Assembly: GCA_946403965.1 (NCBI GenBank)
Contig: CAMJBT010000012.1
Location: 1-60,511 of the forward strand
Direction of reading: 5' to 3'
Length of the DNA: 60,511 nt
Source of the DNA: an uncultured Pseudobutyrivibrio sp.
Lineage (GTDB): Bacteria > Bacillota > Clostridia > Lachnospirales > Lachnospiraceae
Of the stretch, positions 53,306-60,511 are shown piece by piece; within the stretch, counting starts at the first letter, position 1, and each line of letters opens with the position of its first letter. The notes beneath the pieces were generated by a model that saw only the letters and a list, made by a program, of their open reading frames with translations, did no database searches and was not told the DNA's origin. A program made the translations under genes and the position numbers.

Positions 53306-54589
53306 TTAGTTTTTTCTAAACATGCTCATCAATGGATCAGACGGATCCGATTCATTTGAGCCACCTTTATCCTCGCCGGCAGTCGTCAATACCGGATCTG
53401 CCAATTGCTGATCTGTTGCGTTCAAGTTAGGATTACGAAGTTCATCAGCTCTGTCGTCTGCTACCGGCTTGTATCCTATAATAGACCTGACTTCATTGCT
53501 AGAAAGAACTTGTGATCTAGTAAACTTGTCCGCAATGTCCGCAATGTTTGCAACCGGAATCAACTTAAATGGATTCTGGATAAAGATTATGGATTGTTGT
53601 TGTGTTACAGCAGTGGATGATAAGAACTTTCTCGTCATTTCGTTTGTTATAGCTGACAACGTCGGCTCGATAATGTTGTTACGATAGTTCAGCATCATCT
53701 GTTCGTCTGCTGTGCCCTTCAAAACCTCTTCACAAATACCTAACTGCGAGTAAAACATTGTAGTTAAGTACTCGATCTGCGAAAGCAAATTGTTTTCAAG
53801 AGGTCTGTTAAGCTGAATGATCTTTTCAGTACCATCAGCGTAAGCGACGCCATAAGTAGAGTTGTTAAGCTGCTCTTCAAGGTCTTTTCGTCTAGCTTCA
53901 GCCTGCTGTTTTCTAAGAGGCGACTTAACGACATAAGGTAACTGAATGATAAGATCCAATTTACCAGCGCTAAGCTGTTCATCTACAGAATCCAACAAGT
54001 TAAGCTTATTGATAAGACGTCTACCAATCGAGTTCGGTTCATTCATAACTGAGTAAAACGGATTCTCGATAATAGCTATTGCTCTTTTAGGTAGTGTTAT
54101 CTCTCTTTTCTGACCGAGATTGTCATCATACAACTCCACACGAACATGCTTCGGAAACCACTGCCTGATCTTAGCAGTTCGCATTTCGTAAATAGTAAAT
54201 GTCTCATTTGTAAAGATGTCTTTATCAGTTACTGTAGGAACAACAGCCACAACACCTTCGTCAAACATAGACAACACTATATCCTGTATAAACGAACGAC
54301 CAGTTTGATCAATATTTGCAGAGAGATTCAAGCAATCATTAAGATCTGAATCTACTGTCTCCTGAAAGAAACCATCCGAATTCTTTTTAGCATGTTCAAT
54401 TGTAACTGCGGCAGAGTCTATTGCTATTCTGTTATAAACAGCATTAACAATCGATTTCTCTCCACCATAGTGTACTATGCTCTTGTCCGGACGTCTAGAG
54501 TAACTAGGTCCCAGATTTGCTCTGTAAGTGGGTTCTCTTCCTCTAAAGACATCCCACGCTTTCCTTGCGCGATCTACAATGGATGACAT
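53306..54589 (-). CDS. portal protein
   Basis: 427 residues. Order TerL-portal-capsid and the sequence (AWDVFRGREPTYRANLGPSYSRRPDKSIVHYGGEKSIVNAVYNRIAIDSAAV; NPFYSVMNEPNSIGRRLINKLNLLD; LLNYRNN-type NYRNNIIEPTLSAITNEM) match siphophage portals. It forms the dodecameric DNA channel at one capsid vertex. C terminus is polar and disordered. AGGAGG precedes the ATG. Confidence 0.85.
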   Translation of the reverse strand: MSSIVDRARKAWDVFRGREPTYRANLGPSYSRRPDKSIVHYGGEKSIVNAVYNRIAIDSAAVTIEHAKKNSDGFFQETVDSDLNDCLNLSANIDQTGRSFIQDIVLSMFDEGVVAVVPTVTDKDIFTNETFTIYEMRTAKIRQWFPKHVRVELYDDNLGQKREITLPKRAIAIIENPFYSVMNEPNSIGRRLINKLNLLDSVDEQLSAGKLDLIIQLPYVVKSPLRKQQAEARRKDLEEQLNNSTYGVAYADGTEKIIQLNRPLENNLLSQIEYLTTMFYSQLGICEEVLKGTADEQMMLNYRNNIIEPTLSAITNEMTRKFLSSTAVTQQQSIIFIQNPFKLIPVANIADIADKFTRSQVLSSNEVRSIIGYKPVADDRADELRNPNLNATDQQLADPVLTTAGEDKGGSNESDPSDPLMSMFRKN

Positions 54590-54601
54590 TTTGTTCCTCC
54601 T

Positions 54602-54616
54602 ACTTCCATTTTGATG
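54602..54616 (-). repeat. junction repeat CATCAAAATGGNAGT (copy 7)
   Basis: Variable base A. Begins right after the TerL stop, followed by the portal ribosome site. Confidence 0.8.
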
Positions 54617-56359
54617 TTAATCAAAAGAATCTTTGTTAACTTTATAAGCAACCCAAGCGTCAAGAAGAGCAGCTACATTGTCTATTTTCTCCTCATAGCG
54701 TTTCTTCAATAACTTTCGGTTACCATTAGTGTCTTCAAGTGTTACGGCATTTCCCATAGCAAATTGCATAAGCAGCTGATCGAATATTAGTTTTCTATCT
54801 TCTGCCAAGTCTTTTAATTCTCCGAGTGGTACAGATTCAGTCTTAACTCCCTGAGGAACTTTCTCTATACCATACTCTCCATTCTCAAGAGCCCATCTCT
54901 GGACAAACTCTTTAGCATTATAAGGGTCGTATCCAAGACATACCACACTGTATTCGTTATCCTCGATATACTTATCAAGGTCGTCATATACTTCCATCAT
55001 GTCCAATACAGTACCCTCTAACACTACAAGACTTCCTTCGTTCATGAAATCCTCATACTTCTCTCTAGCTGCTCTAGGCAGATTGTGAAGCGTTCTGGAT
55101 GTGATGTAACTTCTAGTCTTAATACCAAAGTCATCATTACCCAACGGAAACAGAAAGGTAAATGCACAGAAGTCATCACCCTGCGACATATCTGCTCCAA
55201 GAGAGCATTCCATTTGCCAGAAATCGTGATGTCTGTGTGGTTTGGTTTCTTCATAGGTAAAGAAGTAAGTGTATCCCTCCATAGGAATTCCAAACCTCTT
55301 CGCTAAGATGTCGTTTCTTGTAGCCGGAGCATTCTCAGCTCTTTCTACGTCAAGCTCATAAGTCTCATAGCTTACAGTTAATCCAAGATTCGGATTGGCC
55401 TTAAGCCACATCTCTCTATCAGCTACCTCTTTAACATCATCCAATCTGTAATACCAGATAGAAATGTGAGGCGCTTTGTATTTACCTTTAAGAATGTCCA
55501 TAAGCTCCATCTTGATAGTATCACCTGCGCCATTTCGTACAGTACCCTCTGATGAAGCTGCAACTATCAGGTAGTCAGGGAGTTTCGAAGAACCCTGCTC
55601 AATAGCGCCTATAACATCTTCTCGAATATCTCCAGACAACCACTCATCTACTGTAGCGACTTTTGTTCTTAATGATTGTAGCTTGTCGATGGTCATCGGT
55701 AATACTCGGATGATAGAGTTTGTAATGGTATTCTCTATACCTTTTTTGGAAGAGAATAGCTTTTTACGAAGATCTCTATTACCAGTCGTGTTCTGGAGAG
55801 ATCCTTCTGTCATCATTCTAAACACAGGCCCTCGCGCACGCGCGATAGCAGTACGAAGCGGACCAAGAACCTCATCTGACTGTCTCATTGTCGGAGATGT
55901 TGTGATCTGATCAGTTGTTTCAGGATCTACCACAAGATGATAACCCTGAATACACTCAAGATACATTGTCTTAGCAGCACCACGAGCAATAATAAGATAC
56001 TGCTTCTTGGTTAATCTCTGCTTAACTCGTTTTGTTACATATCGTCCAGGTTGTCCATCTTTTCCACGGACATAAATGGTACGGTCTACAAAGTAATACC
56101 ATCCATATAATTGTTCTGCCCAGAGTTTAAAGCTATCCAGCAACTCTAATGGAGAACCATCTGTCAAAGTAAGCTCAGAATTGCAAAAATCGACGAAACC
56201 GTCAATAGCCTTATCATCATAATAGTAATGAGGATCATCTATCAAGTCATCGATTCGTTGCATTTCCATGGCGATGTATTCGTTAACCGGAATTTCGCCA
56301 TTTAATACTCTTTCTCGAAATTCTCCATAATATCTTGGAGTCGCTGTATTTGATAACAT
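54617..56359 (-). CDS. terminase large subunit
   Basis: 580 residues. LIIARGAAKT (Walker A-like, about 122-131), KVATVDEWLSG (Walker B, D238/E239), LGADMSQGDDF (nuclease first aspartate, D390) and VCLGYDPYNAKEF follow the ATPase-nuclease order of HK97-type terminases. Packages DNA through the portal. The adjacent HNH gene is typical of cos-type phages. Start ATG behind AAGGAG. Confidence 0.9.
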   Translation of the reverse strand: MLSNTATPRYYGEFRERVLNGEIPVNEYIAMEMQRIDDLIDDPHYYYDDKAIDGFVDFCNSELTLTDGSPLELLDSFKLWAEQLYGWYYFVDRTIYVRGKDGQPGRYVTKRVKQRLTKKQYLIIARGAAKTMYLECIQGYHLVVDPETTDQITTSPTMRQSDEVLGPLRTAIARARGPVFRMMTEGSLQNTTGNRDLRKKLFSSKKGIENTITNSIIRVLPMTIDKLQSLRTKVATVDEWLSGDIREDVIGAIEQGSSKLPDYLIVAASSEGTVRNGAGDTIKMELMDILKGKYKAPHISIWYYRLDDVKEVADREMWLKANPNLGLTVSYETYELDVERAENAPATRNDILAKRFGIPMEGYTYFFTYEETKPHRHHDFWQMECSLGADMSQGDDFCAFTFLFPLGNDDFGIKTRSYITSRTLHNLPRAAREKYEDFMNEGSLVVLEGTVLDMMEVYDDLDKYIEDNEYSVVCLGYDPYNAKEFVQRWALENGEYGIEKVPQGVKTESVPLGELKDLAEDRKLIFDQLLMQFAMGNAVTLEDTNGNRKLLKKRYEEKIDNVAALLDAWVAYKVNKDSFD

Positions 56360-56369
56360 GTCTTACTCC

Positions 56370-56957
56370 TTATTTGCTATTACTAAAAAGTTGTCTCCTT
56401 GCATCGATCAACGCCTGACCAAGTTGGTTATGATCATTTGCATTATTTGCAGCTATGATCTGCTGAAGAGCATTTGTGATGGTATGATCTCTTTTACTAG
56501 CTTCACCCATCTTCTGAAGCTGATTGATTAAGGCAGGAAGTTTTCTTCTAATATCCATTGCTTTCTGTCTTTTTTCGCCTTCTTTTCTTACAGAATTGTA
56601 TTGCTGGATGAACTGATCTAACTGATTCGCAATATCCTGTCGAATCTGCTGATACTGAGCCTGTTTAGCATCATACTGGCTTTGATTAGGATTGCTCCTG
56701 CCTGTAATTGGTTTATTAGAACCCGAGATACGAGGATGAGGCAATCTTGATCCGATATCACTCGCTATCTGTTTGAACGGGTTTCCATAATTCTCCGATG
56801 ATCTATGAAAACCGTCTGGTAAAATAGTTGTTGTGTCATCTTTATCTCGAACTTTTTTCGGTCTGGCATGCATTAAAAACTCTTCTTTTGTGCCAGTGCC
56901 AGAGAAATTATGAGCAAGATAATCATTATAAGCCTTACTGAATTCTCTGAAATCCAT
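56370..56957 (-). CDS. virion-type tagged protein (DFREFSKAYNDYLAH)
   Basis: 195 residues from MDFREFSKAYNDYLAHN; the tag appears without the GMKWG part. A disordered Asn/Gln region and a helical one (YQQIRQDIANQLDQFIQQYNSVRKEGEKRQ) follow. Located between gp10-like protein and TerL. Function unknown. Confidence 0.55.
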   Translation of the reverse strand: MDFREFSKAYNDYLAHNFSGTGTKEEFLMHARPKKVRDKDDTTTILPDGFHRSSENYGNPFKQIASDIGSRLPHPRISGSNKPITGRSNPNQSQYDAKQAQYQQIRQDIANQLDQFIQQYNSVRKEGEKRQKAMDIRRKLPALINQLQKMGEASKRDHTITNALQQIIAANNANDHNQLGQALIDARRQLFSNSK

Positions 56958-56959
56958 AG

Positions 56960-57355
56960 TTAATACCTCTCTGTGATCTCTAACCACGCTTCTTCGGCCA
57001 GTCTATCAAAAATTGGTTTTAGAGCTGGATTGATGTAATCAATACCTTCAACCCATCCACCATTTCTAGTAGCATGGCCATACTGTAACAATATAGCTAC
57101 ATTTGCCCATTCATTTACGACATTAGCATTGGTAAAGGTAAGAGTTATGAGACCCTTTTCTTTATCCTCTTCTATGACGTAACCCCACGAAAGGGCTGTT
57201 TTACCTGTATCAACTGGCGTGGCATCCATCAGAGCTAATACTCCTTCATGTCCATACCTGTTAAGTAGGTTTAAGTAATCTTTCTTAAGAATATGATTGA
57301 AGAATTTCATAGTCTTAGAGAAATTACCATAGTGTCTGAAATATGTGCTACCCAT
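56960..57355 (-). CDS. HK97 gp10-like minor head/tail protein
   Basis: 131 residues from MGSTYFRHYG, whose ATG overlaps the end of the upstream gene. ATPVDTGKTALSWGYVI and LLQYGHATRNGGWVEGIDYINPALKPIFD are diagnostic of the gp10-like family. Head-tail joining role. Confidence 0.8.
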   Translation of the reverse strand: MGSTYFRHYGNFSKTMKFFNHILKKDYLNLLNRYGHEGVLALMDATPVDTGKTALSWGYVIEEDKEKGLITLTFTNANVVNEWANVAILLQYGHATRNGGWVEGIDYINPALKPIFDRLAEEAWLEITERY

Positions 57356-57665
57356 TGTTTTGTTCTCCAGGTCTTTGTAAAGGAAGTTTCTTAACTTCGT
57401 CCACAACTCTCTTAGCAGAACCATTACCTCCCATAAGTTCGTATGGCTTATAAAGGTAATCAACAAGGTTTTCATACTCATCTCTTGTAATCCAACCTCG
57501 TTGTATATAGGACATTCCAAGATACATGATCCTGTCGTGTCCTAAGCCTATTAGCATCTGTGTTTTAACATCCTTCTTATCCATTAGCTTCATAACCATA
57601 GCCCAGACTCCAGAAGATGCTAATACAGATACTAAGATTGTTACTAATGCCTCCATGATTGTCAT
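57348..57665 (-). CDS. holin-like membrane protein
   Basis: 105 residues. N-terminal membrane helix (ALVTILVSVLASSGVWAMVMKL) then a conserved domain (IGLGHDRIMYLGMSYIQRGWITRDEYENLVDYLYKPYELMGGNGSAKRVVDEV). Such proteins accompany the r1t-type holin in Clostridia phages. It may be a holin or antiholin partner. Confidence 0.7.
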   Translation of the reverse strand: MTIMEALVTILVSVLASSGVWAMVMKLMDKKDVKTQMLIGLGHDRIMYLGMSYIQRGWITRDEYENLVDYLYKPYELMGGNGSAKRVVDEVKKLPLQRPGEQNNG

Positions 57666-58006
57666 GATGTTTTCCTCACTCTGATGTTAATAGAACCCTT
57701 CTTCGCAAGTTCTTCTATATACTCAGGAGTGACATTACGATCAAGAGCAAGTCCGGCGAGTGCAGACGAATTGTCGGATGTTGTATTGATTAACAACTCG
57801 CCATTTGTGGTGGCTTCCGGCAAACCAGTAGCTATTGAAGTAAGAATTGAAACAAGTCCTGCTACAAGACTAACTGATACCAGCTTCTTCCAATCGACAT
57901 CTGAGATAGCCATCCCTACTGCTATCATGGATAGAGCTGTTTGAGCCATTGTTCGAATTGCTCTAATCAGAGCAGCAATGAGCCATTCTTTTCCTCTATT
58001 TTTCAT
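57662..58006 (-). CDS. r1t-type holin
   Basis: 114 residues. AALIRAIRTMAQTALSMIAVGMAISDVDWKKLVSVSLVAGLVSILTSIATGLPE matches the r1t holin family: two membrane helices with a short loop. It makes membrane holes for the endolysin. A structured leader precedes it, and GAAAGGAGG precedes the ATG. Confidence 0.85.
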   Translation of the reverse strand: MKNRGKEWLIAALIRAIRTMAQTALSMIAVGMAISDVDWKKLVSVSLVAGLVSILTSIATGLPEATTNGELLINTTSDNSSALAGLALDRNVTPEYIEELAKKGSINIRVRKTS

Positions 58007-58009
58007 GTC

Positions 58010-58215
58010 ATTTCCTCCTTTCTTTTTAGTGTAAAAACAGGGGCTCTTAATGGGTAGGGGGTTATAGCACGCATCGCGATTTTTTTTTGTTATTCCATAG
58101 GAGAATCAATGAAATGACCAGTGTTTTTTAGAGCCCCTGCTGTTACCGATTGAAATTTCAGGACACTATATATCGGCTCGTCAAGATTTGTTTGTTTTTG
58201 CTGTAAGTGTCCCAT
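58010..58215 (-). ncRNA. structured leader upstream of the holin
   Basis: 206 bp without an ORF. GGACACT/AGTGTCC (7 bp) forms a first stem; CCGAT can pair with ATCGG; CAGGGGCTCT (58130-58139) pairs with AGAGCCCCTG (58038-58047) followed by TTTTTAC, a long-range terminator-like stem; ATCGCGAT is a palindrome within. GAGCC near the first stem could also pair with GGCTC of the long stem, giving alternative folds. It could be a holin-timing switch or a free ncRNA. Confidence 0.5.
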
Positions 58216-58222
58216 TAATACC

Positions 58223-58756
58223 TTATAGGTATATATTAAACTTCTTAAATATGCTTTTAGCTTTTTCTTCTGTTCTGGTTATCTTATCTTCAATAGCCTG
58301 GACTCTTCGTTCTCTCTTTGCAGAAGCACTATCACCGAGTTCTTCTCTATGAGTTTTTAATACAGTCCAAGTATGCTCAATGTTCTCCAAGATCTCAGCT
58401 GCTTTTCTTACAGCTCGATCGTGTTTATACAATCGCATTTGTTTATCTGCTATCCTTAATTCTACGGAACCAGCACCATGTTGATAACCCTCCGAATTTC
58501 TGTTAGAAACCCAAAATTGGTTTTGATCTTCGTTAACCCGTACTCTATCTCTCGCACTAAATCCATGCTGTCCTTCAAAATAATCTATACCTGCTGTATC
58601 ACCATAGTTTGATCTTCTTTCGGCATTAACGAGATAACGTCTTTTTCCTTCTTCAGTCAATGATCCGTCTTCATTCTGATAGCGTCGAATACCATGTCTT
58701 TGACCAGGTATTCCATAATGTATTAAATAATTAGAATATTCTCTGAAATCGTTCAT
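58223..58756 (-). CDS. virion-type tagged protein (GQRHGIRRYQNEDGS)
   Basis: 177 residues. NDFREYSNYLIHYGIPGQRHGIRRYQNEDGSLTEEGKRRYL, then a domain (FSARDRVRVNEDQNQFWVSNRN), then a helical C terminus (KAAEILENIEHTW). Complete version of the tag family near the connector. Overlaps its neighbour by ATGA. Confidence 0.6.
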   Translation of the reverse strand: MNDFREYSNYLIHYGIPGQRHGIRRYQNEDGSLTEEGKRRYLVNAERRSNYGDTAGIDYFEGQHGFSARDRVRVNEDQNQFWVSNRNSEGYQHGAGSVELRIADKQMRLYKHDRAVRKAAEILENIEHTWTVLKTHREELGDSASAKRERRVQAIEDKITRTEEKAKSIFKKFNIYL

Positions 58757-59124
58757 ACTGTATCTCCAGGATCCACTTGTACATTGATTCGCCAGAGAAG
58801 TTCATCTCTCTGTTTCTCAATTGCATCAAAAGCAAAAGAGGTACGCGGCGGATCAAATGCATACTTTACATCATTGTATATAAAAGTCTTAATCATGTTA
58901 AGCCTCTTATCGTTTCCGATGTAGTCAGCCCACGTTGTAGTTTCATCTGTGATTTCGAAGCCTTCTGCAGGACCAACACCAACCTGTGTCAACTTGGAAA
59001 GTGACGAGTTAATGTGTGTGATCATGTCCAGATCGAAGTCTGAATCATAAGTCGGATCAAGACCACCGAGCATATGTTTGATTGTAAGGAAGATACTATC
59101 TTCCGGTTTTACAGGATCTGCCAT
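58753..59124 (-). CDS. gp6-like head-tail connector
   Basis: 123 residues. FLTIKHMLGGLDPTYDSDFDLDMITHINSSLSKLTQVGVGPAEGFEITDETTTWADYIG ... FDPPRTSFAFDAIEKQRDELLWRINV is diagnostic of the gp6-like connector family. Joins the portal to the tail. Confidence 0.8.
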   Translation of the reverse strand: MADPVKPEDSIFLTIKHMLGGLDPTYDSDFDLDMITHINSSLSKLTQVGVGPAEGFEITDETTTWADYIGNDKRLNMIKTFIYNDVKYAFDPPRTSFAFDAIEKQRDELLWRINVQVDPGDTV

Positions 59125-59125
59125 T

Positions 59126-59515
59126 TCAGCCTCCTTCTGAGTACCTCTGAATAAACTGCTGCATTACCCAACCTACTCTACCAGGAGCTGTTTCAACTTT
59201 GTACCAGCCTTCCTCTTCTTCGAGAATAGTAACAACAGACTTCTCAGAGATGAGATACATGATGTCACCACCCGGCTTGGTTCGTACACGAAGCTGATTG
59301 ACACCAGTGACAACACCCTGTACAGAAACTTCTTTTGGGATGTTTACTTCAACCTCAACAGGATCTTTCTTTACTTCCGGTTCTTTTTCAGGAGCTTTCT
59401 CCTCTTTTACCGGTTCATCCTCTGCAAAAGCTGCTTTAACAGAGTTTGTTTCTTTCATCTTCTTATACTTCTTGTACCCACCAGGGGAATCAAGATCAAT
59501 TGTTTTAAAACCCAT
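59126..59515 (-). CDS. SH3-domain protein
   Basis: 129 residues. A disordered acidic N-terminal half (EDEPVKEEKAPEKEPEVKKDPVEVEV) precedes a bacterial SH3-like module (GVVTGVNQLRVRTKPGGDIMYLISEKSVVTILEEEEGWYKVETAPGRVGWVMQQFI). SH3b domains bind cell wall; in this position it may be a virion or early structural protein. Confidence 0.7.
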   Translation of the reverse strand: MGFKTIDLDSPGGYKKYKKMKETNSVKAAFAEDEPVKEEKAPEKEPEVKKDPVEVEVNIPKEVSVQGVVTGVNQLRVRTKPGGDIMYLISEKSVVTILEEEEGWYKVETAPGRVGWVMQQFIQRYSEGG

Positions 59516-59530
59516 TTGAAAATATCCTCC

Positions 59531-59950
59531 TTACCATAACTTTGTGTCTCCTGGTCTTCTCTCTACGAAGTTTGTCCTTGGTAAAAGGCTTTCATCTCCG
59601 TAGTGTATTGCCTCGTGTGTCTTGTGACTGCAGCAAATGAAGTTCTCAAGATCAAACAGATCGTCTCCACCTTCCTCAAGTTGTTCCATTGTCATAGGAT
59701 TGATGTGATGCACTATAACCTTGTCAAATATCTCGCGATCATCGCAGCCAAGGTCACATCCCATGTCTCTTGCTATGACTTTTATTCTCAGGTCCTTCCA
59801 TTCTTTTGAGTGATAGAAGTCCTGATTAAATATCCGGTCAGACCCAAAGGTGTCTTTACCTACTCTTCCGTCTAACTTGAGGTAATTGAAGCGATCTTCG
59901 AATGTTTTGAGCTTCATCAACTCTGTATAGCTCTTAGTCCCAGTCTTCAT
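59531..59950 (-). CDS. HNH endonuclease
   Basis: 139 residues. VHHINP then LENFICCSHKTHEAIH are the HNH catalytic motifs; CDLGCDD supplies cysteines. HNH genes next to terminase are required for cos cleavage in some phages (established for HK97-type cos phages). Overlaps the TerS end by 17 bp. Confidence 0.85.
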   Translation of the reverse strand: MKTGTKSYTELMKLKTFEDRFNYLKLDGRVGKDTFGSDRIFNQDFYHSKEWKDLRIKVIARDMGCDLGCDDREIFDKVIVHHINPMTMEQLEEGGDDLFDLENFICCSHKTHEAIHYGDESLLPRTNFVERRPGDTKLW

Positions 59951-60269
59951 CGTCTTCTTCCTCCTCAGAATATCCTTGGTAACGCTTCATTGCTGAGATT
60001 GCATCGCTAAAGAGTTGCTCCATGTTCTTGGTTTCTTCAATTGCTATCTTCTTTGTCTGGAGAAGTTCGGTTTCTTTACGAAGTTTCTCCTGTTCGAGTT
60101 GTGCACGCGCCGTTCCCATCTTTAAAAAATGAGTGATCACACTTGGAGAGGCGGATCCTTCATCTAATTGCCGTTGAGCAAGAGAATATGCAGCATCTAT
60201 ACATCTTCTTTCGGCTGCTTCAGGCGTTAAAGCTGGTGGGCGACGTCTAGGTGATCGTCTTTCTGCCAT
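59934..60269 (-). CDS. terminase small subunit
   Basis: 111 residues. Basic N terminus (RRSPRRRPPALTPEAAERR), helix-turn-helix-like segment, coiled coil (ARAQLEQEKLRKETELLQTKKIAIEE), acidic C terminus (EEEEDDEDWD). Position before the HNH and TerL genes supports TerS. AAGGGAGGTGATCAGTA precedes the ATG. Confidence 0.75.
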   Translation of the reverse strand: MAERRSPRRRPPALTPEAAERRCIDAAYSLAQRQLDEGSASPSVITHFLKMGTARAQLEQEKLRKETELLQTKKIAIEETKNMEQLFSDAISAMKRYQGYSEEEEDDEDWD

Positions 60270-60275
60270 TACTGA

Positions 60276-60332
60276 TCACCTCCCTTGTAAAGTCATGTAG
60301 ACTTTAAATATACTTTTGGTGGCATTCATCAT
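60276..60332 (-). CDS. possible 18-residue leader peptide before terminase
   Basis: AAAGGAGG sits 6 nt before ATGATG; the frame encodes MMNATKSIFKVYMTLQGR and stops inside the TerS ribosome region. Its translation could expose or cover that site. Supported only by the ribosome site and position. Confidence 0.35.
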   Translation of the reverse strand: MMNATKSIFKVYMTLQGR

Positions 60333-60494
60333 ACTTATCCTCCTTTTGAGTTTAGTTGATTAGAGTTTTACGAGGGACTTAACCAGTTTTGTCACACTTT
60401 TGCAGCGTAGAAAGGAGGACGTTCAGGGGGCCACCTCCCCTGGAAGACTCCGCTGGGTAAGCCCTTCGCAAAACTCTAAATATAAATGGCCCCT
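60333..60494. other. non-coding right end, candidate packaging-site region
   Basis: No gene. Contains CAGGGG/CCCCTG (60424-60442) and CCCC-TCC-GGGG (60491-60500) hairpins, and on the minus strand a GTGACA sequence 17 bp before TAAAAC-like bases that could be a host-type promoter for the terminase operon. With 1-173 it makes the only long non-coding stretch of the circle. Confidence 0.45.
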
Positions 60495-60511
60495 CCGGGG
60501 AATTTTTGAGG
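60495..60511. repeat. 17-bp terminal direct repeat, right copy
   Basis: Identical to bases 1-17. See the left copy. Confidence 0.9.

Noticed and set aside
892..58506. Many plus-strand open frames, e.g. 2250-2762, 34980-35426, 42074-42841, 51749-52582
   Set aside because: They lie antisense to clear minus-strand genes, have no ribosome sites, and show low-complexity or reversed-codon composition.
1..60511. Alternative genetic code (stop reassignment)
   Set aside because: Genes end cleanly with TAA or TGA at expected lengths and large ORFs read with the standard code; no genes are broken by in-frame TAG.
1..60511. Prophage or lysogeny module
   Set aside because: No integrase, excisionase, CI-like repressor or Cro was found; the helix-turn-helix segments belong to the RNAP and TerS.
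1..60511. Insertion sequences or transposons
   Set aside because: No transposase-like protein and no terminal inverted repeats around any gene; HNH beside terminase is a packaging gene rather than a homing element.

Overview
The window reads as an essentially complete genome of a tailed (siphovirus) phage. All supported genes lie on the minus strand. The terminase/head/tail/lysis order is the one seen in phages of low-GC Gram-positive bacteria. Strong AGGAGG ribosome sites and family resemblances (gp6-like connector, gp10-like protein, r1t-type holin, proteins carrying a GMKWGIRRYQN-type motif) point to a Clostridia host, probably a gut Lachnospiraceae-like bacterium; that host call is inference. 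The first 17 bases are repeated exactly as the last 17, so the contig is probably circular or circularly permuted (about 60,494 bp unique). I see no integrase, repressor, excisionase or partition gene, which suggests a virulent phage.

Layout, in the direction of transcription (right to left). 60.3-47.4 kb: TerS, HNH nuclease, SH3 protein, gp6-like connector, a structured leader, two holin-like proteins, gp10-like protein, TerL, portal, a protease-capsid fusion and a 975-residue fibre-like protein. 47.3-39.3 kb: small virion proteins, a cysteine peptidase, a CHAP endolysin, connector and tail-completion proteins, major tail protein and tail chaperones. 39.2-27.5 kb: a 2647-residue tape measure, Dit, Tal and a tail-tip protein. 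27.5-10.5 kb: about 45 small genes, many with a predicted membrane segment. 10.4-0.2 kb: a giant helicase-primase-DNA polymerase B ORF, SSB-like protein, SF2 helicase, two PD-(D/E)XK nucleases, and a 938-residue protein with the DFDGD signature of double-psi-beta-barrel RNA polymerases (YonO/crAss-type single-subunit RNAP).

Three things stand out. First, the phage appears to encode its own RNA polymerase, and the small-gene island carries about 18 copies of one element, TTTTTTCAC-N(3-4)-TATTATAG, each between one gene's terminator hairpin and the next gene's ribosome site. I read this as a phage-specific promoter (or RNA-processing site) array and propose, as inference, that the phage RNAP reads it. 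Second, three long ORFs (polymerase, protease-capsid, DUF6378-like) contain an in-frame Shine-Dalgarno plus ATG with the same 8-nt spacing at a domain boundary, suggesting a fusion product plus a separately initiated C-terminal product. Third, the structural module has seven copies of a 15-bp sequence at gene junctions and five proteins sharing a terminal DFREYSxYLMHxG / GMxWGIRRYQNPDGS tag; a distant version may open the RNAP, hinting that the RNAP could travel in the virion.

Limits: names come from reading motifs and domain order by eye. No database search, folding program or codon statistics was available. Starts were moved inward where a better ribosome site was visible.
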